Assembly (NCBI GenBank): GCA_019359495.1
Contig: JAHHHF010000087.1
Coordinates: 50,573-114,572, forward strand
Length of the DNA stretch: 64,000 nt
Source of the DNA: Goleter apudmare HA4340-LM2
Lineage (GTDB): Bacteria; Cyanobacteriota; Cyanobacteriia; Cyanobacteriales; Nostocaceae
Reading direction: 5' to 3'
The position numbers and the translations under genes are program-made. The notes beneath the pieces were generated by a model. That model worked only from the letters and a program-made list of their open reading frames with translations, had not been told where the DNA came from and did no database searches. Of the stretch, positions 37,583-46,310 are shown piece by piece. Positions within the stretch are counted from its first letter, which is position 1, and every line of letters begins with the position of its first letter.

Positions 37583-37961
37583 AGAAATTTATTATGAGGG
37601 TGGTCCCCACATTGGGGATTTGATTCTAAACTTGCTAATTGGGCTAACCGTCGTGGGGATACCGTTGACAGTTGGAGCAATTGTCAGGGCATTGTGGCTG
37701 CGTTTCCGCATTACTGACCGCCGAGTTTCTGTAACTGGGGGTTGGATGGGACGCGATCGCAGCGATGTAATTTATTCAGAAATTGTTAAAATCGTCAAAG
37801 TTCCCCGTGGGCTTGGATTTTGGGGCGACATGGTGATTACTCTCAAGAATGGTACTCGTCTAGAAATGCGGGCTGTTCCCAATTTCCGCAACACCTATGA
37901 CTACATCAGCGAAAGAGTTGCATCTAAGAACCCAGAATATAGTGCGACTGCGAGTAAGTGA
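37569..37961 (+). CDS. Membrane PH-domain protein in the rnpA-yidC interval
   Basis: The 130-residue protein (MGIREEIYYEGGPHIGDLIL) has hydrophobic stretches at about residues 16-45. A bacterial PH-like domain (RFRITDRRVSVTGGWMGRDR, IVKVPRGLGFWGDMVITLKN, RAVPNFRNTYDYI) follows. Proteins of this type are regularly found between rnpA and yidC in cyanobacteria. Their role is not settled, though position suggests membrane-protein biogenesis. It overlaps rnpA by 14 bases. Its TGA stop forms the first bases of an inverted repeat. Confidence 0.85.
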   Translation: MGIREEIYYEGGPHIGDLILNLLIGLTVVGIPLTVGAIVRALWLRFRITDRRVSVTGGWMGRDRSDVIYSEIVKIVKVPRGLGFWGDMVITLKNGTRLEMRAVPNFRNTYDYISERVASKNPEYSATASK

Positions 37962-38054
37962 TACCAATTCAAAATTCAAAATACCCTACGGGAAGCCAGA
38001 TTTAACAAGGGTTCCTGAGTTTGGATCTGTTGCTGAATTTTGGATAATTGGTAT
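37961..38054. repeat. Inverted-repeat element ATACCAATT
   Basis: ATACCAATT (37961-37969) and AATTGGTAT (38046-38054) bound a 94-bp unit. Inner arms AAAATTCA and TGAATTTT are also inverted. It begins on the last base of the PH-domain gene stop codon, so the insertion seems to have landed exactly at the gene end. It lacks coding capacity. Confidence 0.75.
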
Positions 38055-38068
38055 GAAATGGGGATAGT

Positions 38069-38098
38069 GGGAAACTTAGCAATGCTAAGTCTTTCCAC
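38069..38098. repeat. Short palindrome, AGACTTAGC variant copy 4
   Basis: GAAACTTAGC and GCTAAGTCTTTC pair around AAT with one bulge. It is a variant of the short palindrome family seen at 1786, 22950 and 30551, located between the PH-domain gene and yidC. Confidence 0.55.
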
Positions 38099-38235
38099 CA
38101 ATATCAAATGCCCCACGCCTAATTCCCAAATATGAAAGTGCGGCTATCCGTAACATAGGATAGTTATAGACGAATCACGATTTAGATAAATTAGATTCAG
38201 TTTAGTTTAAAGTACCTCAGGTTGAATTCAGAATA

Positions 38236-39378
38236 ATGGATTTTGGTATCGGTTTTCTCTCGAACAACGTGATGCTGCCGATCATAGATTTTTTCTATGG
38301 TATTGTGCCTAGCTATGGATTGGCGATCGTTGCTTTGACATTGATAGTCCGCTTTGCACTCTATCCCCTGAGTGCTGGCTCAATTCGCAATATGCGGCGA
38401 ATGCGAGTAGTGCAACCTCTAATGCAAAAGCGGATGGCAGAAATCAAAGAGCGTTATAAGGACGATCCGCAAAAGCAGCAAGAGGAAATGGTCAATGTCC
38501 AAAAAGAATTCGGCAACCCCCTAGCAGGCTGTTTGCCACTCTTGTTGCAGATGCCAGTACTACTGGCACTATTTGCCACTTTACGGGGTTCCCCTTTCGC
38601 TGGCGTCAATTACTCTGTAAACCTGGAAGTCTTTCCCGCCGAACAAATCGAACGAATTCAACCACAAGCTTTTGCCACTCCCCCCCAAAACATCTACATA
38701 GCTGATGGGGAACACAGCCGCATTACTGCCATCCTTCCTGGAGGTACTAAATTAGCTGTGGGAGAAAAAACCAAGCTCCAATATCAAACCCTTGAAGGCA
38801 AGCCATTTCAGGTGCTCTTAGCCGAACACCCAGAAAACAAGTTAATTCCCGAATGGAAAATTACCAAAGGGGAAGACAGGGTCAAGATTGATGCTGAGGG
38901 CAATATAGAAGCTCTACAGCCTGGTGATGTCACAATTCAAGGTACAATCCCTGGTCTGGCAGCAGATAAGGGATTTTTGTTTATTGATGCCTTGGGTAGA
39001 GTAGGAGCGATCGATCCTGATGGTACTATCCACTGGGATATCGTCTCCATGATCGTCTTCTTTGGCATCAGCCTTTATGTTAGCCAAATGCTTTCTGGGC
39101 AAAATTCTAGTGGTGGCAACCCACAGCAGGATACAGTTAACAAAATCACTCCCGTGATCTTTTCAGGGATGTTTTTGTTCTTCCCTCTGCCAGCTGGAGT
39201 ATTGATGTACATGGTGATTGGTAATATTTTCCAGACTGCACAAACTTATCTTCTCTCCCGCGAACCTTTACCAGAGGAAATACAAAAGATTGTAGAAACT
39301 CAGGAGAAAGAAGTAGCAGCAGAACAAAAAACGTTGCCGTTTGAACCAAAAAGTTCTAAAAAGAAGGCTACAAGTTGA
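38236..39378 (+). CDS. yidC: Membrane protein insertase YidC/Oxa1
   Basis: YidC inserts and folds membrane proteins; in cyanobacteria it acts in plasma and thylakoid membranes. The 380-residue protein starts [20 protein letters not shown] and has the conserved helix pair with [20 protein letters not shown] and the [20 protein letters not shown] block. A large periplasmic or lumenal loop of about 150 residues lies between helix 2 and the C-terminal helices; it includes a bacterial Ig-like segment near [20 protein letters not shown]. The tail is charged ([11 protein letters not shown]). It runs into khpB with a two-base gap. Confidence 0.95.
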   Translation: MDFGIGFLSNNVMLPIIDFFYGIVPSYGLAIVALTLIVRFALYPLSAGSIRNMRRMRVVQPLMQKRMAEIKERYKDDPQKQQEEMVNVQKEFGNPLAGCLPLLLQMPVLLALFATLRGSPFAGVNYSVNLEVFPAEQIERIQPQAFATPPQNIYIADGEHSRITAILPGGTKLAVGEKTKLQYQTLEGKPFQVLLAEHPENKLIPEWKITKGEDRVKIDAEGNIEALQPGDVTIQGTIPGLAADKGFLFIDALGRVGAIDPDGTIHWDIVSMIVFFGISLYVSQMLSGQNSSGGNPQQDTVNKITPVIFSGMFLFFPLPAGVLMYMVIGNIFQTAQTYLLSREPLPEEIQKIVETQEKEVAAEQKTLPFEPKSSKKKATS

Positions 39379-39380
39379 TC

Positions 39381-39896
39381 ATGAGCGATAGTCCCATGCA
39401 GCGAGGGCAGCAGTGGTTAAAAACGCTGCTGCTCTTTACTGGGGTATCTACTGAGGTTAGTGGTGATTTAGAACCAGCCCAACCCCAAGACGGTGACTCC
39501 CAAGAACCAGATAACTACTGGTTGACAATTGATGAAACCAACTTAACCCCAGAGCAAATTAGGGTTTTGATTGGCAGTGATGGTTCAGTGCTAGATGCGA
39601 TTCAGTATCTTGCTAACTCTGTTCTTAACTTGAACCAACCTCCAGAAGGACAAGCCTCTTATACTATTGAGTTAAATGGCTACCGCATCAAAAGACAAGC
39701 GGAAATTCGCGCATTAGCAGAAGCAGCCTCTGAAGAAGTGCGAACTACGGGAAGAGAAGTAGAAATCAAATCCCTCAGTTCCGCAGAAAGGCGTCAAATC
39801 CACACCTTCTTGAAAGAGTTTGGAGATTTGGAAACCTTCAGTCGTGGCAAAGAACCGCATCGTCATTTGGTTGTCCGTCAACTGACTAGAGAATAG
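39381..39896 (+). CDS. khpB: KhpB/Jag RNA-binding protein (KH-R3H)
   Basis: The roughly 171-residue protein has a KH domain with the loop VLIGSDGSVLDAIQYLAN and a C-terminal R3H domain (LSSAERRQIHTFLKEFGDLE, with R-x3-H in the RRQIH motif). KhpB/Jag proteins bind RNA together with KhpA and are linked to cell envelope control. The gene regularly follows yidC. The start at ATG 39381 comes just after the yidC stop; an upstream TTG overlapping that stop is possible. Codon usage resembles its neighbours. Confidence 0.92.
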   Translation: MSDSPMQRGQQWLKTLLLFTGVSTEVSGDLEPAQPQDGDSQEPDNYWLTIDETNLTPEQIRVLIGSDGSVLDAIQYLANSVLNLNQPPEGQASYTIELNGYRIKRQAEIRALAEAASEEVRTTGREVEIKSLSSAERRQIHTFLKEFGDLETFSRGKEPHRHLVVRQLTRE

Positions 39897-39969
39897 AGAA
39901 TGGGAGCAGTGAGCAGAGGGAATAACCTTTGACCAATGACTCTTGACCAGTGACTTATGACTAATGACA

Positions 39970-40476
39970 ATGGACGCAATTTACATTCCGCAGCTTACCA
40001 GAGCACCGGAGCAGACAGAGGAAATTGAAATTAAGGATTTTTTGCCTGGTCTAGAAACCTTGACACCAGTTCGCGGTCGCATTTGCGTACAGCACCAAGG
40101 CAATTATCTGGAAGTCTCTGGGCAGGCAGAAGCTATTATTACTTGCACTTGCAACCGTTGCTTACAACAATATAACCAGCGTGTGGTGGTTAATACCAAA
40201 GAAATTATTTGGTTAGATGCAACTGCTAATGAACTGCAAGACTTGCCCTTAGAGCGGGAAGTGGCAGTGGAAGATTTGGTAGAAAGCTTACCACCTGATG
40301 GTTATTTTTATCCTAGTGAATGGCTGTATGAGCAGATGTGCCTAGAAATTCCTCAGCGCCAGTTGTGTGACCTCAATTGTCCGGGGATATTAAATAGGGC
40401 TGCTGATAGTGCTGAAGAGTCTGTTGACAGCCGTTGGGCTTCTTTAGAAGCCCTGAAAAAGCAACTTCCCGGATGA
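39970..40476 (+). CDS. yceD: YceD family (DUF177) protein
   Basis: The product of about 168 residues has the DUF177 pattern: a beta-rich N-terminal part, CTCNRCLQQYNQRVV with paired cysteines, PLEREVAVEDLVESL, and a C-terminal CDLNCPGI. Family members are linked to 23S rRNA accumulation in plants and bacteria and often lie next to rpmF. Here the gene follows khpB instead, as in other cyanobacteria. An ATG two codons upstream (39964) is an equally possible start. The gene is convergent with the TPR gene, only two bases apart. Confidence 0.88.
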   Translation: MDAIYIPQLTRAPEQTEEIEIKDFLPGLETLTPVRGRICVQHQGNYLEVSGQAEAIITCTCNRCLQQYNQRVVVNTKEIIWLDATANELQDLPLEREVAVEDLVESLPPDGYFYPSEWLYEQMCLEIPQRQLCDLNCPGILNRAADSAEESVDSRWASLEALKKQLPG

Positions 40477-40478
40477 GT

Positions 40479-41807
40479 TTATGAGAAGGTGCGTTGCCAA
40501 ACACTTTGCAACTGATCATACTCTGGCGATCGCTGGTTTTGTCGCAAATTAAGTAAGCGGGTTTCTAGTAATTTTTTCGCCTCGTTACTTGCTATGGGTT
40601 GATAGATAGTATCCATATCTTTAGCTGTTACCAAAAAAAATAAGCTTTTGGCATAAAGTGAGATAAACAAATCTTCTTGCTCATTAACTGTGCAAATTCT
40701 TTGCAGCAGTCCATACTTGGGATGATGAATGTAAGTTTTACTATTCTCAGGTAAAAACTTGGTCGAAACTGAAGCGGTTTTGATGTTCTGGTGAGGCATA
40801 ATATGGGTCTCGCTGTATTCAGGTAATAATTCATCAGGAACTTTAATTAAGGTATTGGCTTTCCTCAAACGGTTAACAATTTCGTGATAGAGTTGCCAAG
40901 CTTGTTGATAGCTGAGTTTGAGGAACTTTAAGACATCGCCAATAGCTTTGAGGGTGGGGAGAGACTGCAAGACATCGCCAATGGCTTTGCGGGTATTTGC
41001 TTCTTTGACAGGATCGCTGACTTCGCTGTAGAGTGCTAATGCTTGTTCGTAGTACTCCAAAGCTTGCTGGTAAAGATTGAGGAAATTTAAGATATCCCCA
41101 ATTGCTTTCAGAGTGTTGGCGACACCCAAGCGATCGCCTAATTTGTGGTAACATTGCAGCGCTTGTCTATAGTACTCCCCAGCTACGGGCACTTGAGCAA
41201 CACGGAATTTAGTATTGCCTGCCCAGTAATAAATTGTAGCTTTAGTAACTGTGGTGATGCGATTCGACTCTACTAGCTCTAGCAGGGTCTGAATTAAATA
41301 TTCCATCTCGGTATAACGGAAATCTTCTGTCCAGGCTTGCATCAAGCTCTCCAGTTCATTGTTAGCATCGGCAGTATCAATAGTAATTAGGTGATAAAGC
41401 CACTCAATTTTATCGCTTGGCTGATATTGTTGAAAAAAATATTCATTAGCGCGGGCTGACAAAGTGAGAAATTCATCCCGGTTACTACTCCATAATGCTT
41501 TCAGGATAAGCTTCCGAGTCAGTTGATGTATGTTATGTCCGTGTTCAGGAAACACCTCCACAAACGAGAGTTTTTGTAGTTCTGTATAAAGTTGTGCAGT
41601 TGTACCCTGGAATTGTGGACATAATGCCGCTAGAATTTCTGCATTAAACCAGTGGGGAACTGCTACTGCCCAAACTGCTGTAGATAAATCTGGTGCTAGT
41701 GTATTGAGCAATTCTTGAGTAACAATCCAAGAGCGTTCTACATCGGTTTTGGCTGCTGTCAGTTGAGATATTAGATCATGAGTCACGTCGCTTCGCTCCG
41801 AATTCAA
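40479..41807 (-). CDS. Winged-helix/TPR protein, probable C-terminal half of a STAND ATPase
   Basis: The 442-residue frame starts inside repeat DNA; its first residues (NSERSDVTH) come from the repeat and a GTG eight codons in is an equally likely start. Residues about 15-120 (AAKTDVERSWIVTQELLNTL, AVWAVAVPHWFNAEILAALC, SFVEVFPEHGHNIHQLTRKL) look like the linker and winged-helix domain that follows the ATPase core in STAND proteins. TPR repeats follow (ANTLKAIGDILNFLNLYQQA, ALEYYEQALALYSEVSDPVK). The gene directly downstream of the ATPase lacks its own P-loop. I infer that the two were once one gene, split by repeat DNA. Confidence 0.75.
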   Translation of the reverse strand: MNSERSDVTHDLISQLTAAKTDVERSWIVTQELLNTLAPDLSTAVWAVAVPHWFNAEILAALCPQFQGTTAQLYTELQKLSFVEVFPEHGHNIHQLTRKLILKALWSSNRDEFLTLSARANEYFFQQYQPSDKIEWLYHLITIDTADANNELESLMQAWTEDFRYTEMEYLIQTLLELVESNRITTVTKATIYYWAGNTKFRVAQVPVAGEYYRQALQCYHKLGDRLGVANTLKAIGDILNFLNLYQQALEYYEQALALYSEVSDPVKEANTRKAIGDVLQSLPTLKAIGDVLKFLKLSYQQAWQLYHEIVNRLRKANTLIKVPDELLPEYSETHIMPHQNIKTASVSTKFLPENSKTYIHHPKYGLLQRICTVNEQEDLFISLYAKSLFFLVTAKDMDTIYQPIASNEAKKLLETRLLNLRQNQRSPEYDQLQSVWQRTFS

Positions 41808-42033
41808 AATTCAAAATTCAAAATGAAAATAGCGTAAGCGTTTAGTTGATTGGGAATGAGTGTTTCTCTGACAAAGTTTGGCGAAGAGGATTGCCGTATG
41901 GGGGTTCTTTGGGTTGAGGCAAAACTGCGGAAACCGAGACCCCCACGCCACTTGCTACAACCGGGAGAACCCCGGCAACGCAGTGGCTCCACTTTGCGCT
42001 TATTTACACCGCGCTGTACTAATTCATTTTGAT
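41808..42033. repeat. Repeat-filled gap splitting the ATPase and TPR genes
   Basis: The 226 bases hold a tandem run of AATTCAAAATTCAAAATTCA, a GTCGCTTCGCTCCG block and a copy of the 'CTACAAC-CGGGAGAACC' interspersed repeat (41941-41993) that also occurs at 4855, 12387 and 24032. There is nothing else, which suggests that the gap is entirely inserted DNA. Confidence 0.7.
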
Positions 42034-42813
42034 TTACATAGTTTGGTTGTATTGTGCCAAGTTATTTAAAACCTCAAATGCGAATTTGAGATTTTGGGGA
42101 TTCCCTCTGAAAACAGTGACAAATGCAGTTACAGTTTCCTGAGATAAATTTAGTCCCATTTCTTGAGTGAATTCATACCAAGCTTGTGCGTCATCAATTT
42201 TCCCCAAATGGAACTTGTGGGACTTTTTCGCCCATTCAGAACTGCGTTCTGGTACAGACTCTCCCGCAATCACCACTTGTAAATTGTCACTGTTAGCAAC
42301 AGCAGCAAGAAAATCACCACTCAGCCATCTCCTTACCTCTGTGTTGGATTGCTCGAAAGTGTCAAATAAAATCACGATTGTTTGCGGGACAGCTTGCAAA
42401 TCTTGAAAAAACTGTTCTTGTAAAGCCATGAGATGATGTTTTTGAGTCTCCTGATTATTCCCAAGGGCAATTTGAATTTGCATTTGTCCATGCACTTGAT
42501 TATTAGCAATATTGATATTGGCAGGACATAAAAAATTCTGTAACTCGGCCTCAAACTTAGGGAAATATTTATCTCCTAGGGTTTGTTTAATCCGCCAAAA
42601 AACGTAGGGAATGCCAAGATGTGCTGACTTGAGATTAACATTGACTGCTATCACATCTGGAGTACAGCTTTCGGAAAACTTAAGCAGTAAATCTGTCTTA
42701 CCAAAACCTGAAGATGCTTCTAGGAGTAAAATCTGTGTGGGGATGTTCCAACTAACCATATTTTGAAAGAATTCTATTTCTTTTGTACGGTTAGCAAGGA
42801 GCGTCATATTCAT
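42034..42813 (-). CDS. STAND/AAA-type P-loop ATPase
   Basis: The 259-residue protein begins MNMTLLANRTKEIEFFQNMV. It has Walker A EASSGFGKTDLLLKF at residues 32-46 and Walker B VILFDTFEQ near residue 150, a sensor-like strand NLQVVIAGE and a terminal helical stretch FRGNPQNLKFAFEVLNNLA, like the GxP module of STAND NTPases. It ends exactly where STAND proteins continue into a winged helix. A winged-helix/TPR protein is encoded 226 bases downstream, beyond repeat DNA. A single-pass membrane protein gene lies 25 bases upstream. A sensing or conflict role is inferred from architecture only. Confidence 0.82.
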   Translation of the reverse strand: MNMTLLANRTKEIEFFQNMVSWNIPTQILLLEASSGFGKTDLLLKFSESCTPDVIAVNVNLKSAHLGIPYVFWRIKQTLGDKYFPKFEAELQNFLCPANINIANNQVHGQMQIQIALGNNQETQKHHLMALQEQFFQDLQAVPQTIVILFDTFEQSNTEVRRWLSGDFLAAVANSDNLQVVIAGESVPERSSEWAKKSHKFHLGKIDDAQAWYEFTQEMGLNLSQETVTAFVTVFRGNPQNLKFAFEVLNNLAQYNQTM

Positions 42814-42838
42814 TAGCTGCTTCTACAAGCCTGTACTA

Positions 42839-43267
42839 CTATTGCTTTGGTTCTGACTGATGTTCCGTAATCAATTCATCTGCTAAAGGTTGCTCAGATG
42901 CTTGTGGGAGATAGTCCTGTTGTGGCGAATTGCTTGCCCGATTTATGTTTTTTGCAGATGAATTATGGTTACTTGCATATCTTGGGGTAGATACTTGAAT
43001 ATCTGTCTGACCATTAAATTTATTGCCACTAATATTTGTGCTCTCACGCTCTATGTCCAAATTAGTAATTCCCCAAGTTTCATTACCGTCAATGTTCACT
43101 GAATAGGGTAGCTGTTGACGGCGATTGATACTGCGCTTGTGCGGTGCTTTCAGTTCGATCAGGGTATTATATCCTCGGATAGCTAGGGAAGTTAAGCGAT
43201 CGCGCAATACAAATACCACCACAATAATTGTGAGTGCAATAATTAAGACGATATAGACAGTCTCCAT
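42839..43267 (-). CDS. Single-pass membrane protein upstream of the STAND ATPase
   Basis: The 142-residue product has one strong N-terminal membrane helix (METVYIVLIIALTIIVVVFV). A basic juxtamembrane part (RRQQLPY) and a polar C-terminal region follow. The segment ETWGITNLDIEREST then NISGNKFNGQTDIQV resembles the short beta-type repeats seen near effector-associated modules, but I do not recognise a defined family. It is the first gene of a probable three-part unit with the ATPase and the TPR protein. The soluble part would face the cytoplasm if the basic side follows the positive-inside rule. Confidence 0.7.
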   Translation of the reverse strand: METVYIVLIIALTIIVVVFVLRDRLTSLAIRGYNTLIELKAPHKRSINRRQQLPYSVNIDGNETWGITNLDIERESTNISGNKFNGQTDIQVSTPRYASNHNSSAKNINRASNSPQQDYLPQASEQPLADELITEHQSEPKQ

Positions 43268-43528
43268 GAATTTCCCTGAGATTTGCAGACGGCATGATTG
43301 ACAGGTAAATCCTAGTTTAAGCAGGACTGGGCTTATAAGTTAGTATTGCTTGGTTCTTTGTAGGGCGAAGAAATTGTGATCTAAATTTCTTTTTCAGCAA
43401 CAACACTTTGCTCAGAAGAAACCTACAAGGTTCCAATAAGAAAGGTACAAACCAGGTATTCTTATCTGCAAAATGCGATCGCTTTTGGGATTTATATATA
43501 TTTGTGAATATTATTCCTCGTGGGGGGT

Positions 43529-43563
43529 GGGTACGACACCGATAACACATCGGTGCCGTACCC
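43529..43563. repeat. 15-bp inverted repeat GGGTACGRCACCGAT
   Basis: GGGTACGACACCGAT (43529-43543) pairs with ATCGGTGCCGTACCC (43549-43563) with one mismatch and a five-base loop. The strong stem has no T-run. It looks like a mobile palindromic repeat and not a terminator. Confidence 0.75.
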
Positions 43564-43653
43564 CTACATGTGGGTTGGTGGAAATGGGTGTGCGATCCTG
43601 GAAATGATTCGCCCGTTGTTAAAGACAGACGTTTCCCCAGTCCATTCCCCGTA

Positions 43654-43710
43654 GGGGCACGGCATCCGTAATACATCGGGTTCACCAAAAAACTGTGCCT
43701 GCCGTGCCCC
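43654..43710. repeat. Inverted repeat GGGGCACGGCA
   Basis: GGGGCACGGCA (43654-43664) and TGCCGTGCCCC (43700-43710) form a perfect 11-bp stem around 35 bases that include ATACATCGGG. It is similar in wording to the neighbouring repeat at 43529-43563, so the two may belong to one family. Confidence 0.7.
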
Positions 43711-43935
43711 TTACTGTTGATATTGTTTAATCAACGCCATAGCGTTTTGATACCACACTGTATTTTCTTAGTACCTTGGATGGCTGGATGCATAAATTAT
43801 AGACTTGTTCAAGCTGTAAACTTTCGCTTGCACCCTCCACAAAGCAAGGTTTTTTTGTATCTGGAATAATTAAAATTGTTGTTTGAAGCAGGTCGGCTTA
43901 AATAATAGGGGCGTTTGTTATTTGTCATTTGTAGA

Positions 43936-43974
43936 GACGCGATTATACTCTGACGAGAAGCCGCTCTACGAGCG
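43936..43974. repeat. 39-bp interspersed repeat, copy 2
   Basis: This second copy of the block at 23958-23996 starts GACGCGATTATACTCT and ends CGCTCTACGAGCG with one base difference. It is non-coding and lies upstream of the AAA gene. Confidence 0.7.
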
Positions 43975-44048
43975 GTACAAGATTCCAGGTCATGATTCTA
44001 GTTAGGTATTACCTATTGCCTACTCCCTATTCCTCATTGCCAAAAATT

Positions 44049-45560
44049 ATGAATTTCCGTGAAGAGTTTAAACTGCTAATCCGTGCCCGCTACCCGTTAA
44101 TTTATATTCCCACCTATGAAGAAGAGCGGGTAGAAGCAGCCATCCGGGAAGAAGCCGCAAACCAGGGTAATCGTCCCGTGTATACTTGGGATTTTGTCGA
44201 TGGTTATCAAGGTAATCCCAATGATGCGGGGTTTGGACGGCGTAATCCGTTGCAAGCTTTGGAATTTATCGAAAAGTTATCTGCTACCGCGCCAGCAGTG
44301 TTGATTTTGAGAGACTATCATCGCTTTTTAGATGATGTGGCGATCGCGCGTAAGCTCCGCAACCTCTCCCGACTCCTCAAGTCTCAGCCGAAGAATATCG
44401 TTTTGCTGTCGCCGAGAATCGCCATCCCTGACGATTTAACAGAAGTGCTGACAGTGGTGGAGTTCCCTTTACCTAATGCCGCAGAAATTAAAACCGATGT
44501 AGAACGCTTACTACAAGTAACAAATAACTCTTTATCTGAAAAAGTTGTAGATGACTTGGTGCGCTCTTGTCAAGGGCTGTCGATGGAACGGATTCGTCGG
44601 GTTTTAGCCAAAGCGATCGCCACCCACGGCGAATTGCAACCAGAAGATGTGGATTTAGTTTTGGAGGAAAAGCGCCAAACTATCCGCCAAACCCAAATCC
44701 TCGACTTTTACCCCGCCACTGAGCAAATTTCTGATATTGGGGGACTCGATAACCTCAAGGATTGGCTACTGCGCCGGGGTGGCTCGTTTACAGAAAGGGC
44801 AAGACAGTACGGATTACCGCACCCCCGTGGTTTAATGTTAGTCGGGATACAAGGTACAGGAAAATCTTTAACAGCCAAAGCGATCGCTCATCATTGGCAT
44901 TTACCCCTACTCCGCCTAGATGTAGGGCGGTTATTTGCTGGGTTAGTGGGGGAATCGGAATCCCGGACTCGCCAGATGATCCAAGTCGCTGAAGCCCTTG
45001 CTCCCTGCGTGTTGTGGATTGATGAAATTGATAAAGCCTTTTCGGGACTTGGTAGTAAAGGTGATGCGGGAACCACGAGCCGCGTATTTGGCACATTTAT
45101 TACCTGGTTAGCCGAAAAATCCTCACCTGTGTTTGTCGTCGCCACCGCTAACGATATCCAAGCCCTACCACCGGAAATGCTGCGAAAAGGGCGCTTTGAC
45201 GAAATTTTCTTTGTCGGCTTACCCACCCAAGAAGAGCGCAAAGCCATTTTTAACGTTCATTTATCCCGATTGCGTCCCCATAACCTGAAAAGTTATGACA
45301 TTGACAGATTAGCTTACGAAACCCCAGATTTTTCCGGAGCCGAGATTGAGCAGACTTTAATTGAAGCCATGCATATCGGGTTTAGTCAAAATCGAGACTT
45401 TAATAACGACGACATTTTAGAAGCAGCCAGCCAAATCATCCCCTTGGCACGTACCGCCGTCGAGCAGATACAGCAACTACAAGAATGGGCTGCGGCTGGT
45501 AGGGCACGTCTAGCCTCGAAACACAGTCCTTTGAGCGATACCTTTGGTAAGCTACGCTAA
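44049..45560 (+). CDS. AAA+ ATPase, Ycf46-like
   Basis: The 503-residue protein has an N-terminal domain (MNFREEFKLLIRARYPLIYI) without nucleotide motifs and a C-terminal AAA+ module. Walker A is GIQGTGKSLTAKAIA, Walker B is CVLWIDEIDKAF, and a second region of homology follows (RGRFDE-type, here RKGRFDEIFFVGLP). This layout matches Ycf46, a chloroplast- and cyanobacterium-encoded AAA protein linked to photosynthesis regulation and carbon uptake. An upstream in-frame ATG would add 19 residues translated from repeat DNA, so I choose ATG 44049. It is monocistronic. Confidence 0.9.
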   Translation: MNFREEFKLLIRARYPLIYIPTYEEERVEAAIREEAANQGNRPVYTWDFVDGYQGNPNDAGFGRRNPLQALEFIEKLSATAPAVLILRDYHRFLDDVAIARKLRNLSRLLKSQPKNIVLLSPRIAIPDDLTEVLTVVEFPLPNAAEIKTDVERLLQVTNNSLSEKVVDDLVRSCQGLSMERIRRVLAKAIATHGELQPEDVDLVLEEKRQTIRQTQILDFYPATEQISDIGGLDNLKDWLLRRGGSFTERARQYGLPHPRGLMLVGIQGTGKSLTAKAIAHHWHLPLLRLDVGRLFAGLVGESESRTRQMIQVAEALAPCVLWIDEIDKAFSGLGSKGDAGTTSRVFGTFITWLAEKSSPVFVVATANDIQALPPEMLRKGRFDEIFFVGLPTQEERKAIFNVHLSRLRPHNLKSYDIDRLAYETPDFSGAEIEQTLIEAMHIGFSQNRDFNNDDILEAASQIIPLARTAVEQIQQLQEWAAAGRARLASKHSPLSDTFGKLR

Positions 45561-45663
45561 CGCATTCAACGGCAAATACAATAATTATTTAATCCAGAGT
45601 CAATAGCGCCTAGTTAATGATCAATTACTATTGACTATTGACGATTGGCGGTGAGGTTTAACA

Positions 45664-46140
45664 ATGCTTTCTAACTTACTAAAATTCACACTGGGGATAT
45701 TCTTAGCGATCGCTATCTTACTAGGGAGCGGATTGGCAGCTGCCCTCTATTTCATAAATCGTACTGCCATACCCCCAGCTAAACCAGTTTTTAGCAACGA
45801 TACACCTGCGGTGAAACCCCAAGCTCCCAAAGTCAGCGATGCCAAAGCCAAAACTACCCCGAAGCCAGCAGCTTCCGCAAGTCCCTCCCCTACTGCTACT
45901 CCCACAGAATCACCACAACCCTTACCACCAGGTGCTTACCGAGGAGTGGTTACTTGGCCTCAAGGCTTGAGTTTGCGCTCCGAGCCAGAACAAGACGCTA
46001 CCAGGGTTGGTGGTGTTGGTGTTAATCAAAAAATTGTCATTTTGGAAGAAAGTCAGGATAAAGCTTGGCAAAAGATTCGCCTAGAAAGTGGAGAAGAAGG
46101 TTGGGTAAAAGCTGGTAATACTCAAAAAGTTGAGGAATAA
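45664..46140 (+). CDS. Membrane-anchored SH3-domain protein
   Basis: The 158-residue product has an N-terminal membrane helix (FTLGIFLAIAILLGSGLAAA). A Pro/Ala/Thr-rich linker (residues about 35-92) leads to a C-terminal bacterial SH3 domain: YRGVVTWPQGLSLRSEPEQD, VGGVGVNQKIVILEESQDKA and EEGWVKAG. Such domains often bind peptidoglycan or cell-wall peptides. The linker would span the periplasm. The next gene also encodes a cell-wall-binding protein, so both may act at the wall. Confidence 0.85.
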   Translation: MLSNLLKFTLGIFLAIAILLGSGLAAALYFINRTAIPPAKPVFSNDTPAVKPQAPKVSDAKAKTTPKPAASASPSPTATPTESPQPLPPGAYRGVVTWPQGLSLRSEPEQDATRVGGVGVNQKIVILEESQDKAWQKIRLESGEEGWVKAGNTQKVEE

Positions 46141-46310
46141 GAAGAATCTTTAACCTCGGTATTTTTTCTGATATAATATCCGTGGTTTACTTCATCTTGC
46201 AATCCTGCAAGGATGTCTAAGAAGCCAGAAGTACATACTTAGTCTGCGATAGAAAATAAATTCTTCCCCTCTGCCTTTCTTCCGTCACTACTTAAAAACT
46301 TAGAAAAAGT

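Larger units (their letters stand above)
43268..44048. other. Gene-free region with several palindromic repeats
   Basis: About 780 bases contain no credible gene. Open frames here run through repeats. It holds two strong inverted repeats (43529-43563 and 43654-43710), a copy of the 39-bp repeat (43936-43974) and a PyrPur-rich run before the AAA gene. Promoters for the divergent flanking genes must also lie here. Confidence 0.6.

Noticed and set aside
43317..43688. 123-codon open frame on the minus strand
   Set aside because: It runs straight through two palindromic repeats and has Cys/Arg/Pro-rich composition typical of repeat translation.
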